From positions 62,001-126,000 of the forward strand of contig NZ_BCTF01000007.1 in assembly GCF_001571145.1 (NCBI RefSeq): a stretch of DNA of 64,000 nt. Direction: 5' to 3'. Position numbers and translations under genes: made by a program. The notes under the pieces are model-generated. The model did not search any database, had not been told where the DNA came from, and worked only from the letters and a program-made list of their open reading frames with translations. Of the stretch, positions 63,379 through 64,000 are shown in pieces. Within the stretch, counting starts at the first letter, position 1. Every line of letters starts with the position of its first letter. This DNA comes from Hydrogenophaga flava NBRC 102514 (lineage in GTDB: Bacteria > Pseudomonadota > Gammaproteobacteria > Burkholderiales > Burkholderiaceae_C).

Positions 63379-64000
63379 ATGCCCGGCTCGCCGCTCGTTC
63401 CCCCCGTCCTGGACCGCTCGCTCGGCGGCTGGGGCCGTCGCATCAGGGCCTCCTGGGCGGCGTGGTGGCATGTGCTGCTGCTGGGCGCGCAGGTGCTGGT
63501 GCTGGCCATGGCGCCGTCGAGCTATGCGCAGGGCGCGCAGCGCAGCGCGGTGCTGCGCCACCTCTACCGGGCCTCGGCGCCGCTGCTGCCCGGGTTCCTC
63601 ACGCTGTCGGCACTGCTGAGCCTGGTGCTGATCCGCATCGTGGTGGCCACCGCCACCAGCTACGGCCTCTCGCAGTACGCGCTGGAGGTGCTGGTGCGCA
63701 CCCTGGTGCTGGAGATCATCCCCTTGTACGCGGCAATGTTCGTGGCGCTGCGCCACACCATGCCCGAGGGTCAGCGCATCCGCAAGCTGCTCTCGCAGCA
63801 GCACCGCAGCGGCGTGCAGCACGAGCAGCAGGCCCTGCTGCGCACCGAACTGCTGCCGCGCGCACTGGCGGGCGTGTTTTCGGTGCTGCTGCTGGCGGCC
63901 GTGAGCAGCGTGATCGCGCTGGTGCTCACCTACCTCAATGTCTACGGCTTCTCGCACTGGGCGCTGCAGGCCTACACGCTCGCCGTCGGCCAGGTGTTCA
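63379..64000 (+). CDS. MlaE/YrbE-family ABC permease (partial)
   Basis: This gene starts at ATG 63379 and runs off the right edge, with about 207 residues visible. It has four or more hydrophobic segments, beginning HVLLLGAQVLVLAMAPSS. The segment LEVLVRTLVLEIIPLYAAMFVALR is typical of MlaE-type permeases, which together with an MlaF ATPase and MlaD-type binding protein move phospholipids between membranes. The ATPase and MCE-domain genes would be expected just to the right. Confidence 0.75.
   Translation, partial: MPGSPLVPPVLDRSLGGWGRRIRASWAAWWHVLLLGAQVLVLAMAPSSYAQGAQRSAVLRHLYRASAPLLPGFLTLSALLSLVLIRIVVATATSYGLSQYALEVLVRTLVLEIIPLYAAMFVALRHTMPEGQRIRKLLSQQHRSGVQHEQQALLRTELLPRALAGVFSVLLLAAVSSVIALVLTYLNVYGFSHWALQAYTLAVGQVF

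Noticed and set aside
61593-63509. Alternative 638-residue frame opposite the permease and over the acyl-CoA ligase
   Set aside because: It is out of frame with the ligase and has a low-complexity Arg/Pro/Ala sequence with no domain motifs.

Overview
The window reads as a chromosomal segment of a high-GC betaproteobacterium, most likely a member of the Comamonadaceae (Hydrogenophaga/Acidovorax-like). The clues are the gene families present, a HexR-controlled Entner-Doudoroff operon, phenylalanine hydroxylase genes beside an Lrp regulator, a RibB fused to a degenerate RibA domain, and GC-rich intergenic elements of a kind common in that family. The genus cannot be fixed from the sequence. I see no rRNA, tRNA, CRISPR array, insertion sequence or prophage.

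The window is dominated by sugar and polyol metabolism. On the left, minus-strand genes encode a sorbitol/mannitol-type ABC transporter (1-2958) behind a LacI-family regulator (3179-4213). That regulator faces a gluconate module of gluconokinase plus a three-part TRAP transporter (4363-7741), and two identical 14-bp palindromes lie between them. From 7860 to 17778 the genes are mixed: an AroE-like dehydrogenase, a CreB/CreC two-component system and its probable target creD (with a cre-tag-like direct repeat), a PaaI thioesterase/MarR/MATE group, and the phhB-phhA phenylalanine hydroxylation pair opposite an Lrp regulator.

The most interesting block is 17921-27478. It is one colinear operon with a split transketolase, an FGGY kinase, a ribose-type ABC importer, a SorC regulator and two short-chain dehydrogenases. 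Its layout resembles the D-apulose-4-phosphate transketolase route but it has no recognisable sugar isomerase, so it may degrade a rare or branched sugar or polyol that is first oxidised.

Next come an FMN riboswitch with ribB (27497-28887), an unusual VOC-HD fusion protein, and the minus-strand operon zwf-pgl-edd-eda-pgi-mgsA (31515-38164) with a HexR-like operator upstream. This is where gluconate and hexose carbon should be broken down. A fructose ABC system (frcB, frcC, frcA), a FucU-type mutarotase, a ROK regulator and a divergent PfkB kinase follow (38274-44138).

The right third (44239-64000) is more ordinary: hypothetical secreted proteins, a multi-repeat lipoprotein, miaA, a Bcr/CflA exporter, rnk, gdhA, mutL, dedA, amiC, tsaE and queG. 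Then comes a decayed Rhs locus (60120-61461) with a frameshifted toxin tip and a candidate immunity gene. A long-chain acyl-CoA ligase and the start of an ABC permease close the window.
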